A stretch of 64,000 nt of DNA from Epiperipatus broadwayi (taxonomy: Eukaryota > Onychophora > Udeonychophora > Euonychophora > Peripatidae): positions 9,392,411 to 9,456,410 of the forward strand of contig JAQFVV010000013.1 of the NCBI GenBank assembly GCA_028023455.1, in the 5' to 3' direction. The notes below the pieces were generated by a model. That model made no database searches and was not told the DNA's origin. It worked only from the letters and a program-made list of their open reading frames with translations. The translations under genes were made by a program, and so were the position numbers. This document shows, one piece after another, positions 1-11,900 of the stretch. The first letter of the stretch is position 1; each line of letters opens with the position of its first letter.

Positions 1-480
1 GAAAAGAAAGTAGCCACATTTTTCTGTCTATCAGGGAAAAAGGTTATTGAAATAGCAAATAAACTTTTTCAGGGACAAATAACAGATCTAATTAGTTACG
101 ATGAGTTAGTAAATAAGTTAACAGAATATTTCAGCCCTGAGCCATCATTATATGTAGCCAGACTAAACTTACGGAAATGAAAACAGGAGAGAAATGAATC
201 CATTAAAGAGTATGATATCGCTCTACGTCAGCTAGCTAAAAATTGCAATTATGGCAATTTTGTAGACCAGATCTTAATAGATCAACTACTTTGGGGAATT
301 TGTGATGAGAGATTAAGACAGTCTTTATTGTCAGAAGTAAAATTAACGTACGATAGTGCAATCCAAAAGGGGATTGTATACGAATCCGTAATAGACCAAG
401 TAAGAGAATTTTCTAAAAAAGAAGAAAATAGTAGAATAGAGATTTATAAAATAAACAAGTATGAAAAAAAAAGATTTTAA
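1..480 (+). pseudogene. Gag capsid region of gypsy element 1 (partial)
   Basis: Frame 1 reads from the first base, with a TGA at 178-180, to a TAA at 478-480. The reading includes FFCLSGKKVIEIANKL and RNESIKEYDIALRQLAKNC, the pattern of gypsy capsid proteins (a D...KV..F...LSG..A... stretch, then a helical repeat ending in L..GI.D). The second gypsy element at 27.3 kb has a matching LLYFAGKGLIEIANRLSEP, which confirms the frame. It changes to the zinc-knuckle frame at a nine-A run (464-472). The N-terminus lies outside the window. Confidence 0.8.
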
Positions 481-1744
481 AACTGATAATAAGTTTCTAG
501 TTGAATGTTTTGCTTGCGGTAAAAAAGGCCATTTGGCAAAAGAATGCAGATTTAGAAAGGAACAATGTTATAATTGCGGTGGGAAGGGCCACATAGCAAA
601 AGTATGTAAAAAAACGCAGAAAAAAATGAGTAGTAGAAAAGATTTTAAAATTAAGAAAAATAGTATTAAAAATAATAATGGACTGGATAACCAAGATCAG
701 TTGTTTTTACAAATTTTAATGTTTCAGAAGAAAATTAAAATGGAAATAGATAGTGGGTCCGGGATTTCGTTAATTTCTAAAAAGTTGTGGAATGAAATAG
801 TTATAGATAATCCCGGGATAGAATTACAAAAAGTATCGTTAAAAATTAAAGACGTAAATGGAAATCCCATTAAAATAGTAGGGAAAGTTAATGCAAAAAT
901 AACTCATAGCAAAAGGAATTACGAACTTCCAGTATATGTAGTACAAAAAGATATTACTCCGTTAATAGGTCGTGATTGGTTTGATAAGTTGGGAATAAAA
1001 TTTTCAATAGTTAAAAAGATTTCAGTCGAGAATGAAATGTTAGTAAAATACCCAAAATTATTCACGGAGGAATTGGGGTTGATTGATACAAAACCGATTG
1101 AATTAAATCTAAGTGATAATGCAAAACCTTGTATTTGTAGACCCAGAAAAATACCGTTCGCGCAACGTAAAATGGCTGAGGAAAAAATTAATAAATTAGT
1201 TGAAACGGGGGTTTTGTCACCGATAGAAGAGTCGGAGTGGGCTACACCAGTGGTAATTTTAAACAAACCAGATGGTAGAATTAGAATATGCGGAGATTAT
1301 AGAACAACTGTGAATAAGTATTTAAATAAGGGTTCATATCCCATTCCCAATATTAGAGAAATATTAAGTAGCTTATCGAGTGCAAAATATTTTGCAAAGT
1401 TAGATTTGAATGCAGCCTATCACCAAATAAGAGTTACTGAAAATACAGCTCGTTTGTTAACATTGACAACCCAGTTTGGGCTTTTTAAATGTAACCGTTT
1501 ACCATTCGGAATAACATCGGCTCCGAATATTTTCCAAGCAAAGTTAAACGGAATATTAAATGGTATTGAAGGTGTACACCCATATTACGATGACATTTTA
1601 ATTGCAGAATCAACGTCGGGTAGGTTAGCTGAAAAAATTAAAGTTGTCTGTAAAAAGCTATGTAATGCAGGGGTTAAACTTAATTTGAAAAAAATGTGTA
1701 TGGGAAATGCAAGAAATAAAGTTTCTGGGGCATTTAATTACTAA
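461..1744 (+). pseudogene. Nucleocapsid, protease and reverse transcriptase of gypsy element 1
   Basis: A 427-residue open stretch. Knuckle 1 is C16-C29 (CFACGKKGHLAKEC) and knuckle 2 C36-C49 (CYNCGGKGHIAKVC), which package the RNA. The retropepsin active site is DSGSG at 97-101, with IGRDW near 160 as its second conserved block. The RT starts near 200; motif A Asp is in KLDLNAAYHQI (Asp315), motif B is LPFGITSAP and the catalytic pair lies in YYDD (375-378). The first ATG is incidental: the frame is entered from gag across the A run at 464-472. The true frame leaves at a seven-A run (1688-1694), so the last 16 or so residues are out of frame. Confidence 0.9.
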
Positions 1745-2115
1745 CAAAGGTAAAAAAACCTTTAACTGAAAAAATAAGTGCAGTTAAAAATGTAGACTCA
1801 CCTAAGAGTGTTAAACAGCTGCAAGCTTTCTTAGGACTGATAAATTTTTTTGAACCTTTTTAAAAAAATAAAGCCATGATAGCAGCACCACTGTACGAGT
1901 TGTTGAGGAAAGGTCAAAAGTGGACATGGAATGAAAGGCACGAACAAGCATTTAAGGCAGTTAAACAATTATTAACATCAGATTCTTTTTTAGTGCATTT
2001 TGATCTAAATAAAGAAGTAGTATTAACGACCGACGCATCTCATTTCGGAATAGGAGCAGTATTAGCTCATAAAATTAATGGTTTAGAAAGACCAATAGCG
2101 TAAGCATCGAGAACG
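1695..2115 (+). pseudogene. RT thumb and RNase H start of gypsy element 1
   Basis: Frame 3 (1695-1758) carries the RT continuation KFLGHLITNKG. After a second seven-A run (1752-1758) frame 1 takes over with KNVDSPKSVKQLQAFLGLIN. It then has a stop at 1861, KAMIAAPLYELLRKGQKWTW, the RNase H catalytic start TTDASHFGIGAVLA and a second stop at 2101, where relatives have Tyr in a YASR motif. Both frame changes are one extra base each. Confidence 0.82.
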
Positions 2116-3705
2116 TTGTCAAATGCTGAACGTAATTATAGCCAGCTAGATAAAGAAGCGCTAGCAATAATGTGGGCCGTTAAAAAATTTCATCAATATA
2201 TTTATGGAAGAGATTTTACAATAATAACGGATCACAAGCCTTTAATAAGCATTATAGGGAAAGATTGCCCTATACCGGAACATTTAAGCCTGAGAATGAC
2301 CAGATGGGTAAATATATTAAATAGTTATGATTTCATTTTAGAATTCAGAAAAGGTAAATGTATAGCACATGCAGATGCTTTATCCAGAGTACCGGAAAAT
2401 AACAAGGAGAGTGAAATAGAAGTCGAAGTGAATTTCATCGATACATTAAATTCTAAAATGATAAATAGTAAAAACATTAAGGATTGGACGGAAAAGGAAG
2501 AAAGTTATAGAATATTATGTAAGTGGATTAAAAATGGATGGCCAGAAAAGAAACCGGAACAGTTATCAACCGCGTTCTGGATGAACAGAGACAAACTATC
2601 AATCTGTAAAGGGTGTATAGTGATGGGAGATAGAATAGTGGTCCCTCCTGAAGGTAGAGGGAGAGTCTTAAAAATAATTCACCAAGGACACCCAGGGATA
2701 GTGAGAGCAAAGGCTCTAGCCAGAAGTTATGTGTGGTGGCCAAAAATTAATGTAGATATTGAGAACTTTATAAATAAATGTGAGATATGCCAAGCAGAAA
2801 GGACCTTGCCAGTAAAACAATATGTGTCGTGGCCAAAGCCGTCGAGTCCATGGCAACGTATACATATAGACCATTTTGGACCTATAGAGGGAAAAACATA
2901 TTTTATATTAATTGATGCAACTTCTAAATGGATAGAATGCCATCAAGCGAAATCTACAAGTAGTGAGGAAACAATAAACATACTAAAGGAAATATTTTTA
3001 ACACACGGTTTCCCTGAGGCGATTGTGTCAGATAACGGACCAAGCTTTGTGAGTAACGAATTTAAACAGTGCATGGACTCATGGAATATAAAACATATAT
3101 TGACACCGCCGTATCACCCCGAGTCGAATGGTTTAGCCGAGAGAGCGGTGCGACAAGCAAAGCAATTTATTAAAAAGAGTACTAGTAGGGATACACAGAA
3201 GATTTTAAAAGAATTCATGTGGTATCAAAACATTACACCGTCAACAACGACAAGAAAATCTGCTGCGGAAATACTATTTGGAAGAAAAATAAGAACTGGA
3301 CTTGATTTCTTAAAACCAAAGAAATTCGAACGATGGGAACCAGAAGAAACAATAGAGAAATTTGGAATTGGAGATAATGTAATGTGCAGAGACATGTTAA
3401 GGAAAAAATGGATAAATGGTATGATAGAGAAAAAATTATCAAAGCAAATTTACATAATTAAAGGTGAAGATAACCGAATCTATAGATGTCATAAAAATCA
3501 TATTAGAAGATGGTATGAAAGTGAACAAAATAGTTACGATTCGCAACAACAAATAGAGATAGCAGATGAACCTAAAGAGATAAAACAGAACAAGAGAAAT
3601 ACGGATATTAAAGCACATGAGGAAATGGTTTTAGAAGAGACAACAGAAATCGATAACAGTTTTCCTCAAGATGGAAAAAAAATCACCGAGACCAGTGCAT
3701 TTTAA
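2116..3705 (+). pseudogene. RNase H and integrase of gypsy element 1
   Basis: A 529-residue stretch continuing the same frame after the stop at 2101, so the displayed start (a TTG codon) is not a real start. RNase H ends with ITDHKPL and AHADALSR. The integrase zinc site is H189, H192, C222, C225 (HQGHPGIVRA ... KCEICQ). The catalytic triad is D252 (HIDHFG), D306 (SDNGPSF) and E342 (SNGLAERAV), all present. The last about 90 residues are charged and hold no chromodomain that I recognise. The domain makes the cDNA integration complex act in the nucleus. Confidence 0.92.
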
Positions 3706-3758
3706 AAGAAAACCAGCGTATTTGGAAGATTTTGTAACATCGGAAAAACAAAACTTCT

Positions 3759-3773
3759 AAAGTGGGGGAGGAG
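3759..3773 (+). promoter_or_regulatory. Polypurine tract of gypsy element 1
   Basis: AAAGTGGGGGAGGAG lies directly before the TG that starts the 3' LTR. This all-purine (one T) run is where plus-strand DNA synthesis is primed in LTR elements. Its position between the integrase end and TGTTA fixes the LTR start. Confidence 0.8.
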
Positions 3774-4455
3774 TGTTATATCTGTAAATCGTTGCCAATA
3801 AAATTACTTTAGAAGTAAAATCATGGGAAAATAAAAATTATTATTCTAAGCATAGAAAAGTATGTGTGCACATAAATAAATAGAAAGAATTGAAAGGTAT
3901 ATAATAGTTATCTAAAAACGAGTGTTAAATTATTGCAGAAGAAAACATAGTTAAATGAAGTGAGAAGGAAAAGACTAAAATTGTGTAAACTGTAAATAAA
4001 CTTATGCTTTAAACAGAGTAATGTTAAATCAAATTATAGAAACAAAATCCAAGATGGAAGTAAAGACTAATAAAAAGATTATGAATTCCTGAGGTGATAA
4101 GAAACTAGATTAATTAAAATAACTTTTAATTAATAGACAATGGAATGCGCGAGACTAAAACGCAGTTTGGAAGGAGAAAGTGATTCATTCTTTTCCTGAG
4201 AGCCGGAGTGAGTGCAAGGACTTTGTGAAATTACATTCACTCAGGAATATCGGACGCCACCCAGTCAACTTGGGCTCTGAAGGTCAAAAGTACTGACTAG
4301 GGTAATGTACAACCCACCACGGGTTTATTTTTATTTCGTAAGCCTCCGGGTTTTGTAATAATATGATTGTGGGAAATCAGTAATATATGTATTATTTAAT
4401 AGACTAATTATAGATCTGTAAACTATACTAAAATTTATGTCAAATATAGCTAACA
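3774..4455 (+). repeat. 3' LTR of gypsy element 1
   Basis: The start is set by the polypurine tract and TGTTATATCTG. The end is placed at TAACA (4451-4455), which is the inverse of the starting TGTTA and gives a 682-bp LTR with TG...CA ends. A possible TATA box (GTATATAATA, about 3898-3907) and an AATAAA-like site near 3995 fit an LTR promoter and polyadenylation region. The 5' LTR is not in the window, so the end is an inference. Confidence 0.55.
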
Positions 4456-6060
4456 TTTATTTTAAGTATTATTTGTAGTGTTTTTATTATTTTGTAAAGA
4501 CATAACAGTTTCTCCTAAAAGTATAAAAAACTCTTGGAAAGATAACTTATCAATAAGACACCACAAAAAGCAATGGTAGTTGGTTTTTAAGAACTGCAGC
4601 ATCCCCAGAAAAAAATAATTATTAAATTTGTCCTTGAAAATATCAATATTACAATCATGCAATATTTTGCATAATTATTATATAAATACAAGAATTAAAC
4701 TGTTTTTAAAAAGAATTATTTAAAGCAATGCTTGAGATTCTATTCAAAGCTACTGCTAATTATAGCAGAGCCAGAAATGTCATATTCATTGAATTTCAGC
4801 AGGATCCATTGAGATTCATTTGCTTTTATCAATGTAAAAATCTAGTACCATTGGAGCTGCTTCCTGCAGCAGTGTCAGTCATTATTTGAGTGTGATTATG
4901 TTTATCGATTCTGATTTTTTTTCAGAGTGAATACATTTTTGTTTTCATTTAGGATAAGTAATAAAATATTGTTTTTTTTTTCTTTTAATTATTGTTTATA
5001 AATAAACATAAATATTTATTATAAAAAAATATAATGAAATAAAAGAAATATTATTTTAAATATTTGTCATGATGGGTATAAGTGTTAAATATATTAAAAA
5101 CATATTTTCCCAATTGTCATTACATGAAAAAATTGAAATAAAAAATAAAGATCCATCTATTATAGATATTATTATTCATCAAATAGCAGTTAATAAAAAT
5201 AAAAATGCATTAGATCCTTTAACAATGATTGATATAAAAAAATAAATGATTGTGTGACTGCAAAATTAGAAATGCTTAGCTTTGTTTTCCTTACTTAATT
5301 TTTGGTGGTGATACTGTAACAAAACACCTCTGCTTAAAAATTTCACAAGATACCACTGACAAACATTTGTCAAAACTCGGGTATTAACTACATAACTTTA
5401 TATACTATAGCTCTTTTCACACTTTGACACATGTAGTTAGCTTGTAGAAATTATCATAATATATTGATCTATACGGTTACTGTAAATTATGGCAATTAAC
5501 TTTATACTCACAAAATAATGCGCATATTTCTCTAGTTTAAATATAATCCAAATTTTGCAGCTTTAATTAATTTACTTTATATCATTCTACTGGAAAACCA
5601 TTAATATAAGCATAAGTTATTAACAAATATAAGATGTAGTGCCAATTAAATCTTCTAACTAGTTTCTGAATTCTTCATGCATAGAGATCTATCTACACTA
5701 AAATCATTCAGAAGATCATTTTTGATAATAATATAATGTCTCTTTACTGAAGATGGCTTCAAATAAATCTGAAACTAGTCTGGAGATCTGACTGTTACTA
5801 GCATTTAGTACTGACTGATTACTCATGTTTAGTTGTATAATAGCCATGCAAAGATATATTAATTATTGATATTAAATTTCTATTTATCTATCTCATCTAT
5901 TATTTAGAAAAAATTCTTAAAGGGTGAATAATGCTAAGGCCTCATGTTCAATAGCAGTTTTGTAATAGTTAATGAAATTTTTTTTACAGTATTATTCTGT
6001 GAAAATATGTATAAAATATTGATAAAAATAATAAAAAATTACAAAAAATTACATTATTAC
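4456..6060. other. Dynein intron sequence, no gene seen
   Basis: AT-rich DNA between the gypsy LTR and exon h. All frames are short. No dynein exon and no recognisable repeat was found. Confidence 0.5.
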
Positions 6061-6178
6061 CTGCACAAACATTTCTCATAATATTGGATAATACACCATC
6101 TGTCCATTCATTACTAGAAAGATCAAATTCACCATAAAGTTCTCCAAGTGAAATTGATTTGGGATTAAGTGGATATTC
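6061..6178 (-). CDS. DNAH2: Dynein heavy chain exon h: AAA2 after the P-loop
   Basis: The exon is 118 nt, 39 codons plus one base, and is easy to miss because it is short and isolated. It reads EYPLNPKSISLGELYGEFD, then LSSNEWTDGVLSNIMRNVCA. The NPK..S.GELYGE.D...NEW.DG..S...R block follows AAA2 Walker A in all axonemal dyneins. It continues directly from YVK of exon g with no missing residues. Acceptor TTTTAG, donor GTAATA. No further exon is visible from 6060 down to 1. Confidence 0.9.
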
Positions 6179-6825
6179 CTAAAAGAAAAATCATTTTAAG
6201 AATTCCTCAAATATATCAATAAAACTATTAGAATATCTAGAATATAGTTTCTTAAACTTTACTCAGCCATGACTTGTTTCTGCAATGAAAAAAAAATTTC
6301 TGATAACAAAAAAAAAAAAAAAAATCAAATAGACATGATCTAAACATTACATTTTTTCTTACAATTTTTAAAGTAGGAATTATTATTATTGCTGTGCAGA
6401 TTCATATTCTCAATTTTTTATTTAAGATTTTGGTTGTCATCAAATAGCTACTATATCCCACTTGATGGCACACTTTTCATGCTTAAACTATAAAATATGA
6501 TCATTCCCGGGCCGTTAATTATAATCATTTTGATGTGTTTTTTGTAATGCGAAAATAAAAACAAAAGAAAATCGTCTTTTTTTAAATATTATTTAATTTC
6601 AAATATTATTCTTTTATTAACGTATACAAATTAAATGATAATAATAAATGTAAAATAAAATAAACAAATTACAATTTGATTCGTCTTTTTTAGTTTGCTT
6701 TTTATTAGAAAAATCAATTTTCTATCGGAAATTTTTTTACTGGGGTTACGGCTTTTTTTTTGTTGTTGTTTACTGCTATTTTTTATTTCAAATCGAATGA
6801 CAACTAAAAGTAAAAGTTGTTACGC

Positions 6826-6904
6826 TTAGGTTTAGTGTTAATTTTAGGGTTAGGCTTAGGGTTAGTTTTAGTGTTAGTTTTAGGGTTAGGTTTACAGTTA
6901 GTGT
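6826..6904 (+). repeat. Telomere-like degenerate TTAGGG repeat
   Basis: About 13 tandem hexamers of the types TTAGGG, TTAGGC, TTAGTG and TTTAGG. TTAGGG is the usual animal telomere unit (TTAGG in most arthropods). It lies inside an intron, so it is interstitial: a repaired break, a transposon part or chance expansion. Confidence 0.7.
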
Positions 6905-7620
6905 TCTGTTGTTTGTAATGCTAAAATAAAAAATATCAAAATCGTATTTTTGTAAATATATTTTTTTACTAACATCTATAAAATAAATGATAACAATAAA
7001 CATAAACTATATTCAACAAAGTATAACAGTAGTCGGAGAAAAGAAAGAAACTAAAACTTTTTTAAACAACGACAAATATATATATATAAAATGTTTATAA
7101 TATATGCTTTTTATGACATTTAAAAAAACAGTGTACAATTGTACTTTTCTTTCTGGATATTTTTGTGTTAACGCTCTTTTCTATTTAAAAAATATACACA
7201 TGGTACAATCTTAAAATGTCTCGTGGAAATGTTACGAACAGTACGTTACTTGATGCGTTACCTAATTCCAATTCACTTTATACATATATCTCATCAACAT
7301 TTACTACTTACAACTTCAATACACTATGGTGTAAAAAGTCTGTTAATTATTACTTTACAAAATTTGAACATTTCAATACTTTAAAATAAAATAAAAAAAC
7401 CAATGAAAATAACATTTCCATCCAATTCAAAAAAACACACCCTCTCCCCAAGCCGTAACAATTTTATAAACAGTGCGAAATGGGAAAATGTATTTGCTGC
7501 CTAAACATACATGCTGTACTGCGATGCGACACAGCGGCCTGCAATATGTAGTACAACAAAAAAGTTGTATTATAAAAAATGCGGGTTCAAACGTGTCGGC
7601 CGCGGAAACAGCATTTTTAT

Positions 7621-8968
7621 GTGATGTGATGTATTATGGCTTCTCCTTAAACGAAGTCAAGAATATCTCAGCAATTATGCCCAGATAAACCTGTTAGCCA
7701 CTTTCTTTTACATTCCCCACTCTAAATTTACCCATAATCTGCTCTATCCCATTTCCACAACATAATTTTTGTCAACTCTATAACCTTTATATCTAAATCC
7801 CCCTTATCTTTTCCCAAACCCAGCATAAAAACCAATAATTCACTTTCTGTATAATCACTCTTTTCATATTTATTTTTCCACAACTTCATTATATGTACCC
7901 TTTCTGTTTTCAAACATTTACATTCAATTAACAAATGCCTAATATTTTCAATTCCTTCCTTACATAATTTACAAAATAAATCACCCATATTTTTCCATTT
8001 ACATGTATATATATTCTTTTGTAGCTAAAGATCCTGTTCGAGCCTTAAACAATAAACTACTTTCCTTACTATTATCATATATTAACTCACACCTAATATT
8101 CTGTTTATTTCTATATATATTTAAACTCTTTTTACTCTCCATACTATTTCTCCATCTCTCTAACTCCCTAGTCTTTATTAATAAATTTATTCTTTTATCC
8201 CATTCCTTACTACTATAACACTCAATAATCCTCTTAACACAATCATCCCATCTTTTGTACAAATATACTGATATAAATTCTTTATCCAAATCTTTTGCAT
8301 AGCGCATTACCTTTCTCACCCATCTTGTTACCTGCCCTTTACTCATAACCCAATTAAATACTATTTTAGCTATTCTTTTATTATCCATAAACTGCAATCT
8401 ACCAAACATTTTCATTTTACTTTTTGCATCTCTCATATGAAAACTTGACCATCCCATTTCTCCTTGAATTGCCTCCCTTGCTGTCCATACTTCTGCATCC
8501 AATGCATGTCTTCCTACTTCCCTTTGAGCTTTTTCTAAATAATCTAATATCTTTTTACTAACATATAATGCATCATTACCATATGTTAACCCTGCTACTG
8601 CAACTCCTTTCCATATAATTCTAGCTACATCATATTTATTATATGAAAATACTGTTAATTTCTTTATCAATCCCTTTCTTTTCTTTGCTTCATTTATCAA
8701 TTTTTTCTCCCATTCATCCAAATAATTTTTTTGATTACTTAAAATAATTCCCAAATAACTATATCTATTCACCACACTTAACTTAATATCTCCCAATAAA
8801 AATTCTACATCTTCTCTTTCCTCAGTATTAACCATCATTATATTTGATTTTTCTTCACTAAATTTAATCCCCATCTCTTTACCCACCCTTGCACATGTCC
8901 TCAACATAACTTCCATATCTTCTCTTTTTTCTGCACACAAAAATATATCATCTGCAAAAAACAGCGCC
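7621..8968 (-). mobile_element. 5'-truncated LINE copy (RT C-terminal part)
   Basis: The minus strand carries the last part of the same LINE seen at 21.9-25.8 kb. It opens at the RT catalytic site (FADDIFLCAEKRED), runs through the thumb and connection (7999-8966) and ends with a C-terminal zinc-like block CKLCKEGIENIRHLLIEC (7728-7988). A stop and a frame change fall near 7989-8000. The 3' end is a short CATCA-type repeat (7621-7631), as in the other copies. The 5' truncation exactly at the FADD motif is typical of aborted target-primed reverse transcription. Unlike the longer copy it keeps an open frame through GLGKDKGD. Confidence 0.9.
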
Positions 8969-8970
8969 AT

Positions 8971-11900
8971 CCAGTGGGATATGGTGGCTCATCGACGACA
9001 ACCAAGATTTTATTTTCTTTTTTTTTTTTAGTATTTTGTAATCATGTATATACTGTTGTTTTCTCAATACAAGATTTTGAATAATTTTCCTCATCAAATA
9101 TTACCTAATCAAAACTTTTATGCTATGTTTGCAATAATTATTATAGGAATATTCATATGATCTTATCATCAATAGATAAGTGTTTAATGAAGAGATAAAA
9201 TAAAATTCTGGTTTTGTTTTCATTAACTGTTATCAAATAATTCATTCTAGTGATATATGTTATTGATTTTCAACCTTGCCTGTATAAAAGAATAACAGAA
9301 AAAAAATGTTAAACACTAATACAATTACATATTACTTCAAGCATAAACTTTTCTTGTAATAACATTTCCATTCATTCCCATATCCAAATGCAAACTAAAG
9401 TTTCCTCTACCTCAGACTAAAAATAAATTTAGACATAGTTCCTATGTGACTGGGTAATTTTTTTTTAAATGAATATTGTTTTACATTAGCTTAAGTTTAA
9501 ACATAATATGATCACCAATAATTCATTATCTTTTTTTCACTTTCTTTCTCAAGCTTAAATTATTCTAAGCTTTTTTTGTTTTACTTCTTCAGTTTATTAT
9601 TTTTAAATTTTATAATGTTATTACATTTTCCATTCTTTTCTCCCAGATCTTTTATTCCTTCTTGTCCCTTACTTTTTTTTTCATGTTCATTTTGCTTCTT
9701 TTTTTTTTGAAACATCTTATTTTCTTGATAATTTCTTGTATTATTCTCTTTTCTTGTCCCATTCATCCATTTTCTTTAATATAGCTTTCATTTTCTAGTC
9801 ATTTTCTTTCATTTTGTTTACTATTTATTTCATAAATGCTTTAGATGCACATTAACATTTTTTTCCATTTTGCTTGACTTTTTTAAAATTTTAATTCATT
9901 TTTGCTCACTATTGAATTAATTTTGATCCATTACTTCTGGCCTCCTTTATAAATTTTCCTACACATTCATAATGTTAATAATTTTGTTGCATAACCAATT
10001 AAAATTATTGGGATTATTTTAATGTTTCCTCTTTTATGCTGCATTATTATTTTATTCTCAATCACCAATATTTAAATATGATCAACTATGAATATTTATA
10101 ATTCATCATACTATATTTATCTATTATTGTAATCTTCAAGGGATGAATAATATTTACAATAGATCAATAGTTTGTTACTCTAAACAAAGTACAATTATTC
10201 AAGTCAATTAGTTTTATGCAACATGTAAATATGCATTACTAGCTAAGTTATACCAAAGTTGTATTGCTATTTTTGTATAACACACAGAAGAGAGTTGAAT
10301 AACAAAGCATGGCATCAACATAAATGCTAAAGCAATTAAGAATTTATAGACCCATATTTAAATTCATTTTGGATGGATAGAACTTTTAATTGTATTTGAT
10401 TAATAATTTCAGTAAAGTTTATAATTGAGACTAATCAAGGTTTTAGCCTAATACATAACTAAACAAGTGATCAACACTTTGCTGTATGGTTTCTGTGTAC
10501 AGGTAAAGTAAAGATCAATTTGAAAGAACAAAGGAGATCAATAACTTAAATATTACATGCTTTATTTTAAAAGCTAACCATTTAGTAAGAGATATTGAAA
10601 TTAAAAGAAAGACCTGAATTTTAATTTATTCTGGAATTAAATATTCACCTACCGATGAATAAATCACATGAATGTTCCTGAAGTAATCATTACAAAAATA
10701 ATACAAAAGATTTGATTAGGTTATATTTGATAATGAGAACCATTTAAAATGCTATATCTAGATATTATATGGACCCAAATGCAAATTCAATTTAAGTTGT
10801 TTAATAGCTGCTACAATAGTGTATTCTGTAAATATTTTTTCAACATTATATGGTTATTATAATATTGGGATTGCATAAAAAGTTCTAAAAAATATTGAAA
10901 AGTCATTGGTTCTTAATGAAAAGATATTAACTTGCTGTATTTTTCTTTTAGAAACATGCAAATCCTTAACTAACCACCAAAATTCTTTAGGATTATCCAC
11001 AATTTTATTCTCTAATACAATTGTTACTAATTTTATTCTTTTCTAAGCCAACATAATATCTGGTAAAATAAAAATACACATAGAAAAGGCAGTTTTTAAA
11101 ATAATATTTAGCTTTATTATTGCCTAGCATGCTTTCAATATATTTTTACTATATCATATTCATGGTATATAATGATGTGATTAAATAGTTCATTATTGTC
11201 TGTAACTTTTATAATTTTTTGATAGTCTCTTCTATAAAAGACCTTAGATGATCTTCTATTGTTGATAAAGTTATTGTAAAAAATCATATTTTTGTGTTTC
11301 AAATATTGCCTATGATGATAGGATTTTCTTCTAGTAATATTTTTAAGTGATTTGGAAAACTATGAGAAAAAACAGTTATTAATAATTAGTTTTTTAGGTA
11401 TGAATAAGTGAATAACATGATTAAAAGCTTTACTGAAAAATTTAATACAGTAATTAATATTGTAGGAAGAGTTATTAAAATTGACAAGCTCCATGCACAC
11501 ATGTAGACAGTCATTTTTAAATAATTCCATCCAGTGATATGCAAAGATGAAGACTTAGGATATTTTCTATCAATAAATTCTAATGGTGAATAATGGGTAT
11601 CAATTTTGAAAGAGCATAGAAGATACAAAGAAATAGTGAATATTTGTAAAACCAAGAATGTGATACAAAGAATGATTATACAAAGAATTATATTGGCTGA
11701 GATTCAATAGACTACAAAATTAAAGCATTCTAGAAGCCTTAAGAAGATTGTGAGATATAAAGTGACAGAATATTGTCTAAATATATATTGGGGATATTGA
11801 AATAACCTGTAATGATGATATTGGCAATTAAAAATTTCTCAAATGAACCAAATAATTAATTTAACTTAGGTACAAGGGATATGGATTTAAGGTATGTATT

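Larger units (their letters stand above)
1..4455 (+). mobile_element. Ty3/gypsy-type LTR retrotransposon 1, 5' end outside window
   Basis: In order this holds Gag, two CCHC zinc knuckles, retropepsin, reverse transcriptase, RNase H, integrase, a polypurine tract and a 3' LTR. That order (integrase after RNase H) defines the Ty3/gypsy group. The window opens inside gag, so the 5' LTR is missing. It is recent enough for long reading frames but has in-frame stops at 178, 1861 and 2101 and three frame changes, so this copy cannot code for an intact polyprotein. It sits in the dynein intron left of the exon at 6061, in the opposite orientation to the gene. Confidence 0.92.

Noticed and set aside
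6788-7003. Minus-strand frame with LTLKLTL repeats
   Set aside because: Product of the TTAGGG-like hexamer array, not a protein.
7473-7688. 71-codon frame with several Cys residues, near the LINE end
   Set aside because: It runs across the LINE 3' boundary and matches no family; a composite of flank and LINE tail.
9581-9766. Lys-rich minus-strand 61-codon frame
   Set aside because: It is opposite a T-rich tract and results from low complexity.
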